Shown here one piece after another: positions 38,176 to 44,206 of a DNA stretch of 64,000 bases. Position 1 is the stretch's first letter; each line of letters starts with the position of its first letter. A program made the position numbers and the translations under genes. This DNA is from a virus: the IMG/VR virus record IMGVR_UViG_3300020437_000005, positions 1 through 64,000 of that record, one strand, 5' to 3'. Below the pieces are notes generated by a model that was not told where the DNA came from, did not search any database, and saw only the letters and a list, made by a program, of their open reading frames with translations.

Positions 38176-38721
38176 ATGAAACTCTCAACATTCATTCTTC
38201 CTGTTCTTCTTACCACAGCATCATTTTCTGGAGTTGCTGCTCAAGCGGAGTATCAGGTATTTCATGAACAACACTGCTACGAGAATGTAGAGCGGTATGT
38301 TCCTGGATACTACAAAGCTAATGGTCATTATGTGAGTGCAAAGGTAAAGAATAAGCGTCGTAAAGTTGGATGTGATCAAGCACAGACTGCTCCTGGAAGT
38401 GCTGCTCCCGCAAGTTATGGCGGTTCTTTTTATGGATCTTTTGGGAATGGTAATATTGCACATGGTTATCACCAACCACACTACCCTCAGCAGCAAACCA
38501 ACTATTATCAACAACAATATCCACAACAACAGCAACAACCGATTGTTATCAATCAACCACAGAATCAGTGCAATGGTAAACTCCTGCGCATGGGTATAGG
38601 TGCTCTCGGTGGTGGTTTTGCTGGTCGTTATGCTGTTGGTGGTAAAAAATCTAAAAATACTATTCTAGGCACAGTTCTGGGTGCTGGTGCAGGTAGTCTC
38701 ATTGGTCGTGCTACTTGCTGA
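38176..38721 (+). CDS. Secreted glycine-zipper protein
   Basis: 181 residues. Residues 1-~23 (MKLSTFILPVLLTTASF...AQA) are a classical signal peptide with an AxA-type cleavage site. A mature domain with Cys residues follows (HCYENVERYVPGYY), then a Tyr/Gln/Pro-rich linker with repeated YPQQQ. The C-terminal region GIGALGGGFAGRYAVGG and ILGTVLGAGAGSLIGRATC is a glycine zipper of the 2TM type found in outer-membrane and envelope proteins such as the 17-kDa antigen/SlyB group. It probably inserts in or lines the host envelope during infection. It has its own sigma-70 promoter. Confidence 0.85.
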   Translation: MKLSTFILPVLLTTASFSGVAAQAEYQVFHEQHCYENVERYVPGYYKANGHYVSAKVKNKRRKVGCDQAQTAPGSAAPASYGGSFYGSFGNGNIAHGYHQPHYPQQQTNYYQQQYPQQQQQPIVINQPQNQCNGKLLRMGIGALGGGFAGRYAVGGKKSKNTILGTVLGAGAGSLIGRATC

Positions 38722-38981
38722 TGATGAAGTGTAGAACTTGTAAACATTGGACTCCGGGCAAATTTGGATTGGGATCTTGTACTGGAATCTTTCCAAGTTT
38801 TACTATGATCAGCAAACCACCTAAAACTGATCATAAACGTGGAACAGTGCAGAAACAATCTAAGTTAATTCGTGTGCGTGATGGCATTGGTGGACTTGGT
38901 ACTTATCAACCATGTCCGTCATCTGTTGTCTCCACTTCATCTGACTGGGGTTGCAAAAATTGGACGAGGAAAAAAATATGA
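38721..38981 (+). CDS. Cys-rich small protein, possible zinc ribbon
   Basis: 86 residues from the ATG overlapping the preceding stop (TGATG). It starts MMKCRTCKHWTPGKFGLGSC, with further Cys in YQPCPSS and DWGCKNW. The CxxC plus later Cys spacing suggests metal binding. Such CKxCxHW starts are common in small phage and bacterial proteins of unknown role. The stop overlaps the next start (ATGA). Confidence 0.75.
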   Translation: MMKCRTCKHWTPGKFGLGSCTGIFPSFTMISKPPKTDHKRGTVQKQSKLIRVRDGIGGLGTYQPCPSSVVSTSSDWGCKNWTRKKI

Positions 38982-39166
38982 TAGACAGATCTTTTCTTGA
39001 AAAAATACCACATGAGTTAAAAGAGGCTCTTGCGGAAGATTGCGAGGATTATCTTCTACATAGAAATATACCATTGCACTCTCATTCCTATGACAACATC
39101 ATCATCCAGGCAATCAAAGAGGGATATCAAGCTAACAAGTTTGATAGACCAATCCGTTTCGATTGA
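38978..39166 (+). CDS. Small protein, unknown function
   Basis: 62 residues from the ATGA overlap: MIDRSFLEKIPHELKEALAE, then DCEDYLLHRNIPLHSHSYDNII. Acidic and predicted helical. The start is decided by the stop/start overlap rather than the longer frame from 38951. Function unknown. Confidence 0.7.
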   Translation: MIDRSFLEKIPHELKEALAEDCEDYLLHRNIPLHSHSYDNIIIQAIKEGYQANKFDRPIRFD

Positions 39167-39248
39167 ATTTTGGTCACAAGTTGCTAAGGAATCTGAACAA
39201 CTTGGAATTGATGTAGATTATTTCCTTGTGGAGTTTTATACATCATGA
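39141..39248 (+). CDS. Very small protein, start uncertain
   Basis: The frame ending at 39248 carries SIEFWSQVAKESEQLGIDVD then YFLVEFY, which looks like a genuine small cyanophage protein. It must overlap the end of the previous gene. No ATG fits well. A TTG at 39141 would give 35 residues; an ATG at 39090 would give 52 with an unlikely N terminus. Its stop overlaps the next start (ATGA), which supports the frame. Confidence 0.4.
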   Translation: MIDQSVSIEFWSQVAKESEQLGIDVDYFLVEFYTS

Positions 39249-39424
39249 CTGACCACGATAGATTGGTGAGCGCCATTCTTCGTGTGGATGAAATCGCTTC
39301 CCTGCTCCCAGATAATAACTGTCAACAGTTTTTATACTTTAAGTTATTATCAATCAAAACTGAACTTGAAAGTCAACTCAATCAGTTGACAAGAAAACAA
39401 AATCAATCTAAAATCAAGGAGTAA
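39245..39424 (+). CDS. Small helical protein, unknown function
   Basis: 59 residues: MTDHDRLVSAILRVDEIASL, then QQFLYFKLLSIKTELESQLNQL. Helical with a coiled-coil-like C-terminal half. It starts in an ATGA overlap and ends ...SKIKE with AAGGAG in its last codons, which serves the next gene. Confidence 0.7.
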   Translation: MTDHDRLVSAILRVDEIASLLPDNNCQQFLYFKLLSIKTELESQLNQLTRKQNQSKIKE

Positions 39425-39434
39425 TTTACTTAGA

Positions 39435-39677
39435 ATGATGACTCAGAAGTTTTTCTACATCGTGAATCACTTTGTCCCTTTTCCAACATCAGAATACGGT
39501 GGTATTTGGAATGTGGTAGCAGAGAACGATGACGAATGTTTTGACTTAATTGTTGAGCGAGATGAAGGATTTAATGAAGGGCATTACAATCGTCTTCGTG
39601 AAAATATCATGAAGGCACCAACATATGCACTGTCAGAAAATCTTGATTCTGAAATCGTAGAGGAGTTTACGACATGA
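39435..39677 (+). CDS. Small protein, unknown function
   Basis: 80 residues, with ATG-ATG at 39435/39438 behind AAGGAG. The sequence FFYIVNHFVPFPTSEYGG, IWNVVAENDDECFDLIVE resembles a conserved small protein of marine cyanophages, as I recall. The later half is acidic. The stop overlaps the next start (ATGA). No function known. Confidence 0.8.
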   Translation: MMTQKFFYIVNHFVPFPTSEYGGIWNVVAENDDECFDLIVERDEGFNEGHYNRLRENIMKAPTYALSENLDSEIVEEFTT

Positions 39678-39988
39678 TTGGCAAACTTGATCCTGAAGAA
39701 AATGTAATGGATTTTGATCTGATTACTACAAATCGAAGAGCAAAAGCTATTATTAGAAACATAACAGAAAAACTTACAAAGCAAATTGCAGAGTTAAATT
39801 GGGAGTGCTATGATGACGTTGTTGTTGAGGTTGGGGGTCGCTCTGTTAGTGGTATTGATGTGGGCGAAGATTACAATCCCAAGTGGTCATCACCCAAAGG
39901 AACCATCAAGAACAATAAAGACGCATTTATCGTAATCAAAAATAGAACTAGAACTCCATTTACACCATCAAAACCAAATGAAACCTGA
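39674..39988 (+). CDS. Small protein, unknown function
   Basis: 104 residues from the ATGA overlap. An N-terminal acidic helix (MIGKLDPEENVMDFDLITT) leads to RAKAIIRNITEKLTKQIAEL, a central beta segment DVVVEVGGRSVSGIDV, and a basic C terminus (KNRTRTPFTPSKPNET). It overlaps the next gene by 11 bases. No family recognised. Confidence 0.7.
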   Translation: MIGKLDPEENVMDFDLITTNRRAKAIIRNITEKLTKQIAELNWECYDDVVVEVGGRSVSGIDVGEDYNPKWSSPKGTIKNNKDAFIVIKNRTRTPFTPSKPNET

Positions 39989-40211
39989 TGCAACCATCTC
40001 TTGGGATCAACATCTCAAAAGAGGAAACGTGTGGAGATGTGAATTAGAACTTTCCATGCAAGACACACCAGGAGATGAACCGTACATATACACTGTGGAG
40101 GTTTATGTAGTGTCACCCACACAAGCACTTGCACAGTATATTGTGACTACAATGTATCCAGAATTTGAATCCTTCTTGATCGATGATGAACCTTGTCGAA
40201 CTACCCCATGA
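39978..40211 (+). CDS. Small protein, unknown function
   Basis: 77 residues: MKPDATISWDQHLKRGNVWR, CELELSMQDTPGDEP, then VEVYVVSPTQALAQYIVTTMYPE, a compact beta-alpha pattern. It overlaps its neighbours on both sides by 11 and 26 bases, in keeping with the coupled layout here. No domain recognised. Confidence 0.7.
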   Translation: MKPDATISWDQHLKRGNVWRCELELSMQDTPGDEPYIYTVEVYVVSPTQALAQYIVTTMYPEFESFLIDDEPCRTTP

Positions 40212-40506
40212 TTTCCCCCATCAACCCCCAAAAGGATATAGTTATGAAGCAACCAATTTCAAAACGAATGTGGTTGCTATTTGGTTACGGGATCATCGCA
40301 AGTATTCTTACACTTCTGATGATGTTAGGACTATTTGGGGATTCGTCAAGACAAAACGAGGAAGGAAGGGAAGCATTACGACGACTTATCATGCCCCCAT
40401 CAACTCAAATAAAGTAGGAGATGTGGTAGACATTAACAATACTCGTAACTACACTGCGATGCAACTCAATCTCAATCCGTTAGAAAGTGTTATCTACAAT
40501 GTATAA
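40186..40506 (+). CDS. Small protein, unknown function
   Basis: 106 residues from the second of two tandem ATG codons: MNLVELPHDFPHQPPKGYSY, then WGFVKTKRGRKGS, TYHAPINSNKVGDVVDI. The HDFPHQPPKGYSYE start and the IWGF...TYHAPINS core are ones I associate with a protein shared by many marine T4-like phages. A hydrophobic frame (40246-40417) runs inside it but is probably a shadow. Overlaps the next gene by 8 bases. Confidence 0.8.
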   Translation: MNLVELPHDFPHQPPKGYSYEATNFKTNVVAIWLRDHRKYSYTSDDVRTIWGFVKTKRGRKGSITTTYHAPINSNKVGDVVDINNTRNYTAMQLNLNPLESVIYNV

Positions 40507-40747
40507 ACCAGCCCTAGATGATTACGTCATTTGGAAAGGAAACAATGTTGAAGGTTGGGTTTACTATATTGATAGTGATGATGAATATCTCACTATTGAG
40601 ATAGCAGTCACAGATAAACTTCCACATCAACTTGATGCTGGAACATATCATAGAAAAAATCATGTATTAATTGTCTGCCAAGGTTATTATTGGCATGAGT
40701 TAGAATTCATCAAATCAAGATCACACACCAAATCATTTGAGGACTAA
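40499..40747 (+). CDS. Small beta-rich protein, unknown function
   Basis: 82 residues from ATG 40499 (MYKPALDDYVIWKGNNVEGW), overlapping the previous stop region. A GTG four codons upstream is an alternative. The pattern DDYVIWKG-EGWVYYID then YLTIEIAV and NHVLIVCQGYYWHEL suggests a small SH3-like barrel, which is inference from strand spacing. Two bases separate it from the next gene. Confidence 0.75.
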   Translation: MYKPALDDYVIWKGNNVEGWVYYIDSDDEYLTIEIAVTDKLPHQLDAGTYHRKNHVLIVCQGYYWHELEFIKSRSHTKSFED

Positions 40748-40749
40748 TT

Positions 40750-40977
40750 ATGTCACATCGTCGAGAGTCAAAACAGCAGCGTCGTGCTAATACTATGGAG
40801 AAACGTCGTAAGATGGATCAAGTAGCATCACAAATGATTCAAGAACGTATCGAACGTCGTCTTGCAATTATTGAGGACATCAAACAAAAGATTGCAATGA
40901 TTGAAGAACAAGAATCTGCTCCAACAGTTGATGCTACCGAAGAAGAGGTTCCAGTAAGTGAAGTTGAGGTTGTATAA
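40750..40977 (+). CDS. Basic helical protein with acidic tail
   Basis: 75 residues. The first half is very basic and helical (SHRRESKQQRRANTMEKRRK), followed by a coiled-coil-like IEDIKQKIAMIEEQ and an acidic C terminus (ATEEEVPVSEVEVV). The strong charge split suggests nucleic-acid or protein binding; no family is recognised. The first copy of the 37-bp element starts 12 bases after its stop. Confidence 0.75.
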   Translation: MSHRRESKQQRRANTMEKRRKMDQVASQMIQERIERRLAIIEDIKQKIAMIEEQESAPTVDATEEEVPVSEVEVV

Positions 40978-40989
40978 TCTGATTGAATA

Positions 40990-41026
40990 AAAGTTACTCA
41001 CCTCCTGATTGTCTTATTACTGTAAT
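40990..41026 (+). promoter_or_regulatory. 37-bp repeated intergenic element, copy 1
   Basis: AAAGTTACTCACCTCC, then TGATTGTCTTATTACTGTAAT. It lies between a stop at 40977 and the start at 41037. This is the most diverged 3' half of the set. Confidence 0.85.
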
Positions 41027-41036
41027 CACACATCAC

Positions 41037-41174
41037 ATGAATTCTTATCTGACCGAACAACAAGTTGAAGAACTGGTAAACTTTGACCACATTGAAAAAG
41101 ATCTTGCTGATCTTATCGAAGATGAGGAAAAGTTTGACATCAAAGACTATCTCAACTCCAACATTGACTACTAA
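41037..41174 (+). CDS. Small acidic protein, unknown function
   Basis: 45 residues from ATG 41037: MNSYLTEQQVEELVNFDHIE, then KDLADLIEDEEKFDIKDYL. The longer frame from 40983 would run through the conserved 37-bp element and is rejected. Very acidic and predicted to be all-helical. One base before the next ATG. Confidence 0.7.
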   Translation: MNSYLTEQQVEELVNFDHIEKDLADLIEDEEKFDIKDYLNSNIDY

Positions 41175-41175
41175 A

Positions 41176-41397
41176 ATGAATTTTCCTACCGAAACTGTCA
41201 ACGTGTTACCACATCTGAATGAACTGAAAGAAACTTGGCGTCGTCAAGACTTTCGATTCACAAAAGATCAACAACTTCAATATGATATGCTACTGCAAGC
41301 ACGTCGTGAACGAGTTAGTTTCTTTTATGAAGCAGATCGTGTGTTCAAAGGTCCACGTATTGTAAAGGAGAAGGTTGAACAACAAGAAGAGGAGTGA
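41176..41397 (+). CDS. Small protein, unknown function
   Basis: 73 residues: MNFPTETVNVLPHLNELKET, WRRQDFRFTKDQQLQYDMLLQARRE, ending in EKVEQQEEE. The ATG sits one base after the preceding stop; a longer overlapping frame from 41083 is unlikely. Its final codons contain a sigma-70 promoter reading onward (41375-41403). Helical; function unknown. Confidence 0.75.
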   Translation: MNFPTETVNVLPHLNELKETWRRQDFRFTKDQQLQYDMLLQARRERVSFFYEADRVFKGPRIVKEKVEQQEEE

Positions 41398-41403
41398 TAT
41401 AAT
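41375..41403 (+). promoter_or_regulatory. Consensus sigma-70 promoter inside gene end
   Basis: TTGAAC, 17-base spacer, TATAAT. Predicted transcription start near 41410, within a short intergenic stretch that ends in a strong terminator. Confidence 0.8.
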
Positions 41404-41494
41404 ATAAACACCGGGGTTTCCACTACTCTGACCTAGAAGCAGAGACCATGAAGTGGTGTAAAAGAAGAACTTACGTTGATGCAACACCCACTCC

Positions 41495-41530
41495 AATCTC
41501 CTACTATTCTAAATAGTAGGAGATTTTTTT
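41495..41530 (+). terminator. Strong intrinsic terminator
   Basis: A perfect 13-bp stem AATCTCCTACTAT / ATAGTAGGAGATT with a 5-base loop TCTAA, followed by a T-run. It ends the short transcript from the 41375 promoter. Its loop and right arm contain CTAAATA. Confidence 0.93.
41509..41515 (+). promoter_or_regulatory. T4-type late promoter motif inside terminator hairpin
   Basis: CTAAATA spans the loop of the terminator and lies 24 bases before the ATG at 41540, the same distance as at structural genes. It would allow late transcription of the basic head-type protein while the hairpin stops upstream transcripts. Confidence 0.5.
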
Positions 41531-41539
41531 GTAGACAGA

Positions 41540-42187
41540 ATGAAGACGTTCGTGCAGTTTATGACTGAAGTATATGACAAGGATGTCATGGGTTCTTCAC
41601 AAATTCGTAAAACTGGTGGCGAAACTATTGGTAAAGATCGTAAACAACCAGCATCAATGACTCGCAGAATGAAGGCAGTTGGCGGTGGTAAGATGGAACC
41701 TGTTAAATCACCAGCAAGACGTAAAGATGCTGGACAACAGAAACCAAAATCACAAACACAACAACAACCAACAAAAGAAAGAGGCAGTGCCGAAGTTAAA
41801 CAATCATATGCGGATAAGGTAAAGGCAGAGAGAAAGAAAGCAGCACAAGCAAGAGCGGCAGCGAGAAAGTCTGGTGGTGAGGTGAAGAAAGACACCACAT
41901 CATCAAAAGAAAAAGAGTCTGCAGCAACAAAGTTATTGTCGAAGAAGTCAACCACAGTCAAGAAAGAACCATCGAGAACTAATCGTAAATGGAAACATGA
42001 GAGCGGTGGTGGTATGACAAGGAAGGAAAGAGATTCAGCAAGAAACAAAGAAAAGGGTGCTGCACTGAAAGCAAAGAAGGCAGAATTGATCAAGGGATTT
42101 ACAGATACTCATGGAAGAGCACCGAAGGGAGCAGAGAGAACTAGACTGCTGGGATTAGCACATAAGGCAGCAAAATCTGGATCATAA
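41540..42187 (+). CDS. Very basic protein with T4-like capsid-targeting N terminus (candidate internal head protein)
   Basis: 215 residues, extremely rich in Lys, Arg, Ala, Ser and Gln with almost no hydrophobic core. The N terminus MKTFVQFMTEVYD closely resembles the capsid-targeting sequence of T4 internal proteins (MKTYQEFIAEA), including a Met-Thr-Glu that fits the gp21 prohead-protease cleavage rule of hydrophobic-x-Glu. The C-terminal ~35 residues (IKGFTDTHGRAPKGAERTRL) look folded. Inferred role: packaged with the DNA, trimmed, and injected into the host. The alternative is a non-packaged DNA-binding protein; MKTF.xFM starts are common in cyanophage proteins. A late motif and strong terminator precede it. 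Confidence 0.8.
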   Translation: MKTFVQFMTEVYDKDVMGSSQIRKTGGETIGKDRKQPASMTRRMKAVGGGKMEPVKSPARRKDAGQQKPKSQTQQQPTKERGSAEVKQSYADKVKAERKKAAQARAAARKSGGEVKKDTTSSKEKESAATKLLSKKSTTVKKEPSRTNRKWKHESGGGMTRKERDSARNKEKGAALKAKKAELIKGFTDTHGRAPKGAERTRLLGLAHKAAKSGS

Positions 42188-42223
42188 AAGTTACTCACCT
42201 CTTGATCGTCTTAGTTGTACGAA
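42187..42223 (+). promoter_or_regulatory. 37-bp repeated intergenic element, copy 2
   Basis: AAAGTTACTCACCTC, then TTGATCGTCTTAGTTGTACGAA. It starts on the last base of the preceding stop codon. A separate sigma-70 promoter follows it. Confidence 0.85.
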
Positions 42224-42238
42224 CATCCTGAGAGGGTC

Positions 42239-42267
42239 TTGTAAGGCGCTCTAAGGTGTGTTATACT
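42239..42267 (+). promoter_or_regulatory. Sigma-70-type promoter of helicase gene
   Basis: TTGTAA, 17-base spacer, TATACT. Predicted start near 42274, so a GTG at 42258 inside the promoter cannot serve as start; GTG 42294 can. Confidence 0.7.
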
Positions 42268-42293
42268 GTCCACAGGTATTCATCCCCTATTTC

Positions 42294-43487
42294 GTGACTG
42301 TTACCCTTCGACCGCATCAGCAACGTGTTCTGGACCGTCTTGCAGCATATGATAAGGGTCAAGTCATTGTCCCCACAGGTGGTGGTAAAACCATCTGCAT
42401 GATTCAGGATACTATCAATCAACAGAACAACAGTCAGTCTGGTATTACCACTGTTGTTGTTGCTCCTCGTATTCTTCTTGCTGAACAACTGTGCAGTGAG
42501 TTTATGGAACTTGTTGATGGTTCTTACACTCACATCATGCACGTTCATAGTGGCGAGACACATCACTTCAGTACAACTAATCCAGAAAAGATTGCACTGT
42601 TTGCCAACTGTGCTCGTACTGCTGGTGAGAACCTGATTATCTTCACCACATATAATTCTCTTGATCGTATTCGTCAGGCAGATATTGAAGTCAACGACAT
42701 ATACTTTGACGAGGCACACAACAGTGTCAAGCGTAACTTCTTCCCTGCAACTGAACACTTCAGCAATGAATCTGATCGTTGTTACTTCTTCACTGCGACA
42801 CCAAAGCACAGTCTGACTGTATCTAAACCTGGCATGAATGATGGTTCTGTCTATGGTCAGGTGCTGGTCAATGTTCCTGCTCCTGAGTTGGTTGAGGGTG
42901 GATACATTCTTCCTCCCAAAGTTGTAGTCAAGCAGTTGCCTATGATCAAAGGTCGTAAGGTCGTATTTGCTGATGACTGTGACAATCTATTGGAGACGAT
43001 TGATGACAATAATATCAGCAAGACTCTGATCTGTGCTCGTACAACTCAACAGATCATCAACCTTATCTCTCAGTCACAGTTCTGTACTGAACTCGCTCAA
43101 CGCGGTTATTCTTGGATGACAATTACATCCAAGACTGGTGCAATCGTTGATGGTGAGAAGGTTGACCGTGAAAAGTTCTTTGATACACTGAACTCTTGGG
43201 GTCGTGATCCTGATAAGAAGTTTGTCTGCATCCATCATAGTATCCTGTCTGAGGGTATCAATGTCAATGGGTTGGAGGCAGTTGTGTTTATGCGCAACAT
43301 GGACTACATTGGTATTAGTCAGTCAATCGGTCGTGTGATACGTCTGGGAGGCGATCAGAAGACGTTTGGACTGGTTTGTGTACCAACTTACGATGCTGTT
43401 GGTATTTCCACCGCTCGCAAGGTTCAGGCAGTTGTTGATGTTGTGTTCAATCAAGGTCAACCTGCTATCTCTGAGATTCGCCGCTAA
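42294..43487 (+). CDS. SF2 DEAH-type helicase, UvsW-like
   Basis: 397 residues from GTG 42294 (MTVTLRPHQQRVLDRL). Motif Ia/Walker A is VPTGGGKT (residues 26-33), motif II DEAH at 139-142, motif III FTATP at 166-170, and motif VI QSIGRVIR near 343-350. The complete SF2 set supports an active ATP-dependent translocase. T4 UvsW remodels recombination and replication-fork intermediates and ends origin-dependent replication. This protein is much shorter than T4 UvsW (587 residues) and lacks its N-terminal domain, so it may be a minimal UvsW or a distinct helicase. The start is chosen because the upstream GTG lies within the promoter. Confidence 0.88.
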   Translation: MTVTLRPHQQRVLDRLAAYDKGQVIVPTGGGKTICMIQDTINQQNNSQSGITTVVVAPRILLAEQLCSEFMELVDGSYTHIMHVHSGETHHFSTTNPEKIALFANCARTAGENLIIFTTYNSLDRIRQADIEVNDIYFDEAHNSVKRNFFPATEHFSNESDRCYFFTATPKHSLTVSKPGMNDGSVYGQVLVNVPAPELVEGGYILPPKVVVKQLPMIKGRKVVFADDCDNLLETIDDNNISKTLICARTTQQIINLISQSQFCTELAQRGYSWMTITSKTGAIVDGEKVDREKFFDTLNSWGRDPDKKFVCIHHSILSEGINVNGLEAVVFMRNMDYIGISQSIGRVIRLGGDQKTFGLVCVPTYDAVGISTARKVQAVVDVVFNQGQPAISEIRR

Positions 43488-43489
43488 TT

Positions 43490-43526
43490 AAAGTTACTCA
43501 CCTCTTGATTGTATCAATAGTGTGAG
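43490..43526 (+). promoter_or_regulatory. 37-bp repeated intergenic element, copy 3
   Basis: AAAGTTACTCACCTC, then TTGATTGTATCAATAGTGTGAG. Two bases after the helicase stop and 32 bases before the next ATG. Confidence 0.88.
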
Positions 43527-43558
43527 GCACACATCTCACAAAGTTTTTTTTTTCCTTT

Positions 43559-44164
43559 ATGTCTAAATCAATCATCACAATGCAAGGTGCGATTGATCGC
43601 ATGAATAAGATCAAAGCATCAAGTTCAAAAAAGATTGAAGTGTATGCAAAGCGTTGCTACATTGATTTCATGAATCCTGAGATTATCAGTTGGTGGAACG
43701 ATGAGAGCAAAGACACAAATGTTGGTCGCGCTATCACTCGTCCTTTCTATGATCTGGTTCACTCCTGTTCTATTCCAACTGGACTGATTACAGAGTCTGC
43801 ATTTAAGTCTGAAAAGAAAACCAAAGATCACTGCTTCCGCCCACAATTTGTCTATCGGTTTATGTTAGACAATCACGAACAATTTGAAGACTTTTCTGTC
43901 TTTCGTGAGTGGTTTGTTATGTGCTGTTCAACTATTCTCGTCACTCCAAACGAAAATGATCGTTTGAGTAGTGAAGGAACCAAGAATCATGGTGGCGAAT
44001 ATGTTATCATGAGTCCTACAGATAAACAGTATGTTCGTGCAAATCTTGACCTCTTCACTCATAGCAATGAGCGTAGTTGGGCAAAGCGTAGTCTGACTCC
44101 AGCATCGAATGTTATCAATGCTCCCAGCGCACTTCTGGAGTATGAAAAGGTCTTCATCTCTTGA
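43559..44164 (+). CDS. 201-residue protein, unknown function
   Basis: MSKSIITMQGAIDRMNKIKA. The central part (ARAITRPF-like, then CSIPTGLITESAF, TKDHCFRPQFVYRFML, FREWFVMCCSTILVT) is well structured with conserved-looking Asp, His, Cys and Arg. I recall a related phrase (GLITExAFxxxxKTxDHxxxPQ) in other cyanophage proteins but no function. The KTKDHCFRPQ segment could be an active site of a small nuclease or other enzyme; that is a guess. Single-gene unit behind element copy 3. Confidence 0.8.
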   Translation: MSKSIITMQGAIDRMNKIKASSSKKIEVYAKRCYIDFMNPEIISWWNDESKDTNVGRAITRPFYDLVHSCSIPTGLITESAFKSEKKTKDHCFRPQFVYRFMLDNHEQFEDFSVFREWFVMCCSTILVTPNENDRLSSEGTKNHGGEYVIMSPTDKQYVRANLDLFTHSNERSWAKRSLTPASNVINAPSALLEYEKVFIS

Positions 44165-44169
44165 CTCTA

Positions 44170-44206
44170 AATGTTACTCACCTCTTAATCGTATTAGTAG
44201 TATGAA
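44170..44206 (+). promoter_or_regulatory. 37-bp repeated intergenic element, copy 4
   Basis: AATGTTACTCACCTC, then TTAATCGTATTAGTAGTATGAA. The ATG of the next gene (44202) lies inside the element, five bases before its 3' end. Confidence 0.85.

Larger units (their letters stand above)
41410..41530 (+). ncRNA. Candidate ~120-nt structured small RNA
   Basis: The unit starts behind a consensus promoter and ends at a 13-bp terminator. Within it, CCACT (41420) pairs with AGTGG (41452), enclosing CTCTG/CAGAG (41426/41440); GTTG/CAAC (41475/41482) forms another small hairpin. The only frame inside it, at 41448, would encode 22 residues (MKWCKRRTYVDATPTPISYY...) with no good ribosome-binding site, so a non-coding RNA or a leader-peptide mRNA are both possible. 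This is prediction from promoter, structure and terminator only. Confidence 0.45.

Noticed and set aside
40246-40417. 57-codon frame with a hydrophobic helix (MKQPISKRMWLLFGYGIIAS...) inside the 40186-40506 gene, with AAAGGA upstream
   Set aside because: It lies entirely within a well-supported gene in another frame. Hydrophobic shadow frames are common opposite Trp/Tyr-rich codons. Only conservation of this frame in relatives would rescue it.
41509-42093. 194-codon minus-strand frame opposite the basic internal-type protein
   Set aside because: A Phe/Ser/Leu-rich complement of Lys/Arg/Ser codons, beginning inside a terminator on the other strand; no support as a gene.
42258-42293. Twelve-residue N-terminal extension of the helicase from GTG 42258
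   Set aside because: That GTG overlaps the -10 region of a TTGTAA-17-TATACT promoter, and the extension (LYCPQVFIPYF) does not resemble the helicase start, which begins with TLRPHQ.
44109-44201. 31-residue N-terminal extension of the ligase-like protein
   Set aside because: It runs through the end of the preceding gene and the 37-bp element in another frame. Similarity to family starts begins at MKNTHLQHPED.
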